Assembly: GCA_963920575.1 (NCBI GenBank)
Contig: OY986963.1
Coordinates: 2,208,896 to 2,272,895 of the forward strand
Length of the DNA: 64,000 nucleotides
From: Narthecium ossifragum
Taxonomy: Eukaryota; Streptophyta; Magnoliopsida; Dioscoreales; Nartheciaceae
Reading direction: 5' to 3'
The notes below the pieces were generated by a model. It did not search any database. It was not told the origin of the DNA and worked only from the letters and a program-made list of their open reading frames with translations. Below are positions 60,988 through 64,000 of this stretch, piece by piece (positions within the stretch are counted from its first letter, which is position 1; each line of letters opens with the position of its first letter). Both the position numbers and the translations under genes were made by a program.

Positions 60988-61835
60988 TTAGGTGGCTTCT
61001 CCCACCTTTTCCCAGAGAGGGAGCTTTCCAACGGAGGAAGGCTTGTAGTCGATGGCGGAGGTCATAGGGTTTTCATTTGACCAGGCGTCGATGAACCTTC
61101 TCGACATATCTTTGTGATAAGTGATGCTTGCGCCTTCCAACGAGGAGAGGTCGGGGTTTAGAAAGGGGCAACTGTAGTGGCCGTTCACATCAGGGAAGTT
61201 GAGGTTTAGCTGGTCTTCGTAGTGGTGGATAACAGCATGGCCATCATTACTCCTCAGCCCCATTTTCAAGTGCATTAGATCCCATTCATGGTTTTCCTCA
61301 AAATACCTAAAGAACACCCCATCAGGAGATCAAACATAAAGAACTTGAAGCAATCAATCAAGCAAAACGGGAGATACATCTTAAGTTTTTCTCCAAGAGA
61401 TAACATGCCATAGATAGACACCTACCTGGGTTCCTTGGTGAGTTCCATGTATTGGAACGGGAGCTTCAAGTCGAGCTTTGGGAAGAAACCAGGGGACTGG
61501 GTGGTGAGGATCGTGGCCGAAGTGTTCGTCGCCAAAGCTGTGGTCGGAGTGGAGGAGCCGCGGGGAGGAGGTATGGGTGGAGGCGCCGGGAGGAGGTCCG
61601 GGTGGAGGTGCCGGGAGGAGGTCTGGGTGGAGCAGGAGGAGGAGGTCCGGGTGGAGGCACTGGAAGGAGGTCCGGGAGGGAGGAGGTCTGGGCGGAGGGG
61701 ATCCGGTGGAGGAGCTCCCGGGCTTAGGTGAAGCACTGAAACCCTCGATGAGCTTAGGCAAAGGTGGGTGAAGCAAAAGTGATTGGGAGACATTTGCACC
61801 ATTGATTTCACAACTGGATTGTCATATGTCGGCAA
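60988..61835 (-). pseudogene. decayed two-exon gene fragment with Pro-rich minisatellite
   Basis: A first exon ends at 61426 (..LDLKLPFQYMELTKEP) at a GT donor. A second, 61306-60988, continues RYFEENHEWDLMHLKMGLRS through CPFLNPDLSSLEGASITY and SRRFIDAWSNEN to KLPLWEKVGEAT. Junction and phase agree, so this derives from a real gene. The 5' part (61540-61720) is a GGAGG/CCTCC-rich minisatellite encoding PPP- and STRTSS-type runs in different frames. No confirmed start or conserved domain remains. RRFIDAW followed by KLPL near the end recalls the C-terminal part of growth-regulating factors, but this is a weak impression and the family is left open. Confidence 0.4.
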
Positions 61836-61850
61836 TTCAGACTAGCCACG

Positions 61851-62070
61851 GCCCCTGTTTGGTTGGGGGATAAGGGGGATAACCCCACTTTATCCCCCCT
61901 TATCCCCATTTTTTACCCAAACACCAAAAGTAATGATTACGGGGTTATCCCAATTCCACCTACCACCACCTCTCTACTTTTTCTTATCCCCATTCCTTAA
62001 CCTCACTTTTTCTAACCCCATCTAACCCTATCCCCTCTTAACCCCATTTTTTCTAATCCCATACTAAACG
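61851..62070. mobile_element. PIF/Harbinger-like MITE (copy 3), right end decayed
   Basis: Begins GCCCCTGTTTGGTTGGGGGA and shares the interior of the copy at 53750 (GGATAACCCCACTTTATCCC, CCAAACACCAAA). The right end (ACTAAACGACAAGG) is degraded and no target duplication is visible. Confidence 0.75.
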
Positions 62071-62472
62071 ACAAGGTTGACTGATAGCTAACTAAAGATG
62101 AGGTTGGCTATCAAATATTTTTCTTAAAAAAATATGAGCCATTGGTATGATAGGACAGCACCAATCTGATTGTATCATAAATGTTAACAATGACGGGTTT
62201 GATTTGGGGCTCTCCGCATGATCTCCGGCGACCGCACCGGTTTGGGCTGGGCTACCGTACTCCGAAGTCGAGCCCAGTGCTTTAATGGGCCACCCCCCTC
62301 TTCATTTTGAGTTGAAGAACAGGTCATTTCAAAAGCTGATCAGCTGCGACCGAAAAGAAAAGAAAAGAAAAGAAATTATAGTCCCAACGTTTCGAAAGTC
62401 CAGAGCAAAATTTAAATCTATACACGTCCGGTGCTCTGCTCCTCGAACAGCCGGGGCCAAAACTTCGATCCA

Positions 62473-63798
62473 ATGTCGGAGGCGCGAGGGCGCTACTGGG
62501 CTTTGGTGGGGGCGGCGATCCTATTCCGGCTACTTCTCATATGCATCCCCAAGGATCTCAACCTCGGCTCTCGTCCTGAGGTCGCTACCCCCGTCACCAG
62601 CCTCCGCCGCCGTGAGCTCCTCTCTCTCCCCTTTCCCTTATCATCCCCAAGATCCGTCCAGTATGACTTCTTGGTTTGATATCGACGAATGACGCGCTGA
62701 TCCGGATGTTTGTGTTATTTTACAGTGGCTGAGGGGTACTGGCTCAAGCAGGCGTCCCTGTCCCCTTACTCAGGTGATTCTCCGGGCTTGTAGGTTAGGA
62801 TTTGAAGAATGTGTTGGTTTTGAGCTGTGCCCTCCTTCTAGGGCTTCGATGCATGCTATTTTGGCTATTTGGTACACCACGTGGATCTTTCAGAGTAGAT
62901 TCGCAATGACCCGACACATCGAATTTCGATTGGTGGTGTTAGATAGAAGATTCATTTGGTTATTTGCACAAATGGAAGTTAAGGAGGTTCTTGAAAATTT
63001 CATAGCATCTAAGAGGTGATTGATCAGTGTCGGGGAGCTCGGACAGAAATGTTGTCCGATTTCCTTCTTACACGATGATACGAAGGATGTCATGGTTTAG
63101 TAGAAGGTTCTCAGTTTAGTGCGCATCTATTTGGTCATAGGTTTTAGCATGACTCAAAGAGCACAAGGATTGCTGTGCAGGTGATGAATTTTATGTGATT
63201 CTGTATAAAATCAAGACGCACACTTTCAGAGCTCTTAATGAAAGAACAGTACAATGTATCAAATGAAAGCATGAAATGATTCGTCCCTTGATTGCATACA
63301 CTTTATCCGACAAGCATATGAATTTGCCTTAGGTTCATAAATGAAACATCCTCTATGCGATTAACTTCATCAATGTAACTTACTCTGTACTCGTTTATTG
63401 TATTGCAGGGAAGTATATTATGGTAGACTTTTCTAACTGTCGCATTTATCCTTTTCAGGATCCATGTACCATGGTTCTCCTCTACTACTGTCAGTTCTTG
63501 GTCCTTTAACTGTTGAAAGGTAGAACATTTTTGTATACAAGAAGAGGTGCTCTTACGATAAATGCTCTGGAACTTGGATCTGATTATCACTTCATTATCT
63601 CTTTTACATAAAAAATGTGATTTTATGTAACTGCAAGGAAAATCGTGTATTGTCAGTCCAAGCTATATTCAACTTACAGTGCTTCCCTGTTAAATTCTTT
63701 TCGTCCACATGTTTAGACGCTCATTCTTCTCAAACATACTTGTGGCTTATATCTCGTTTTTGCAGAATTGGAGGGAGACCTGCACATTTCTTTTGCAG
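62473..63798 (+). CDS. PIGU: GPI transamidase subunit PIG-U, first four coding exons
   Basis: Exons 62473-62611, 62726-62773, 63459-63519 and 63766-63798 are GT-AG and in phase, giving the first 93 or so residues. They start MSEARGRYWALVGAAILFRL and include CIPKDLNLGSRPEVATPVTS, LAEGYWLKQASLSPYS, GSMYHGSPLLLSVLGPLTVE and IGGRPAHFFC. This is the N terminus of PIG-U, a multispanning ER protein of the GPI transamidase that attaches GPI anchors to proteins. The first hydrophobic segment (ALVGAAILFRLLLICIP) is the expected first membrane helix. The gene runs off the right edge. Confidence 0.92.
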
Positions 63799-64000
63799 GT
63801 AACTTTTATGTGCTCTCTCTAATTATGTCAACTTATTTGCAACCACAATAGGTTTTTTTTCCCTCTCTTTTGTATCTACCAGAAACGAGAATGTCTTAGT
63901 ACCTCTTTTAGCTCGAGGTCATGAACTCGCAACGTGTTTTAATTTGTCATGATATTACTAAAATGAGGAATTCAAGGTAAACTGTAGTCAGGGTGGACAG

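Overview
This window is nuclear DNA of a flowering plant. The genes have many short GT-AG introns, there are organelle-targeted nuclear genes (a maturase, TGD4, plastid CPN10), and the spacers are full of LINE fragments, MITEs and LTR debris. GC-rich first exons next to AT-rich introns and spacers suggest a monocot, perhaps not a grass, but the sequence alone does not settle this.

Layout: (1) 1-610 is the 5' end of a RABH1 (Rab6-type) GTPase leaving the left edge. (2) 2859-4982 (-) is an intronless nuclear group II intron maturase of the nMAT2 type. (3) 6527-7972 holds two head-to-head pectin methylesterase/invertase inhibitor (PMEI) genes. (4) 8423-15371 (-) is an 11-exon STAT-linker/SH2 protein (plant SHA/SHB type), diverging from GOT1 (17991-19738, +). 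(5) 20714-35744 (-) carries eight more PMEI loci in one orientation, two of them broken, with duplicated flanks and inserted transposons. (6) 35745-39341 is transposon-rich: a MITE with a long AT hairpin, a LINE RNase H fragment, and a 1.66-kb Mutator-like element with a perfect 9-bp target duplication that ends 238 bp before the TGD4 start. (7) TGD4 (39579-43015, +) converges on the 25-exon RPN1 proteasome gene (44220-55250, -). (8) CPN10 (57195-59800, -), a decayed gene fragment (60988-61835) and the first four exons of PIG-U (62473 to the right edge, +) complete the window.

Spliced models for SHA/SHB (696 aa), GOT1 (140 aa), TGD4 (481 aa), RPN1 (890 aa) and CPN10 (130 aa) were assembled by hand. 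Every junction is GT-AG and every reading frame closes, so these are the firmest calls.

Most of the genes are unrelated housekeeping functions: vesicle traffic (RABH1, GOT1), mitochondrial intron splicing (nMAT2), proteasome (RPN1), ER-to-plastid lipid transfer (TGD4), plastid protein folding (CPN10) and GPI anchoring (PIG-U). The accessory part is the PMEI array. It has grown by tandem duplication of gene plus spacer, so paralogous spacers act as empty sites that show where transposons inserted. I did not find a clearly new biochemical system. The features most worth a second look are the PMEI array with its duplicated upstream block, the Mutator-like element beside TGD4, and the nested or hairpin elements.
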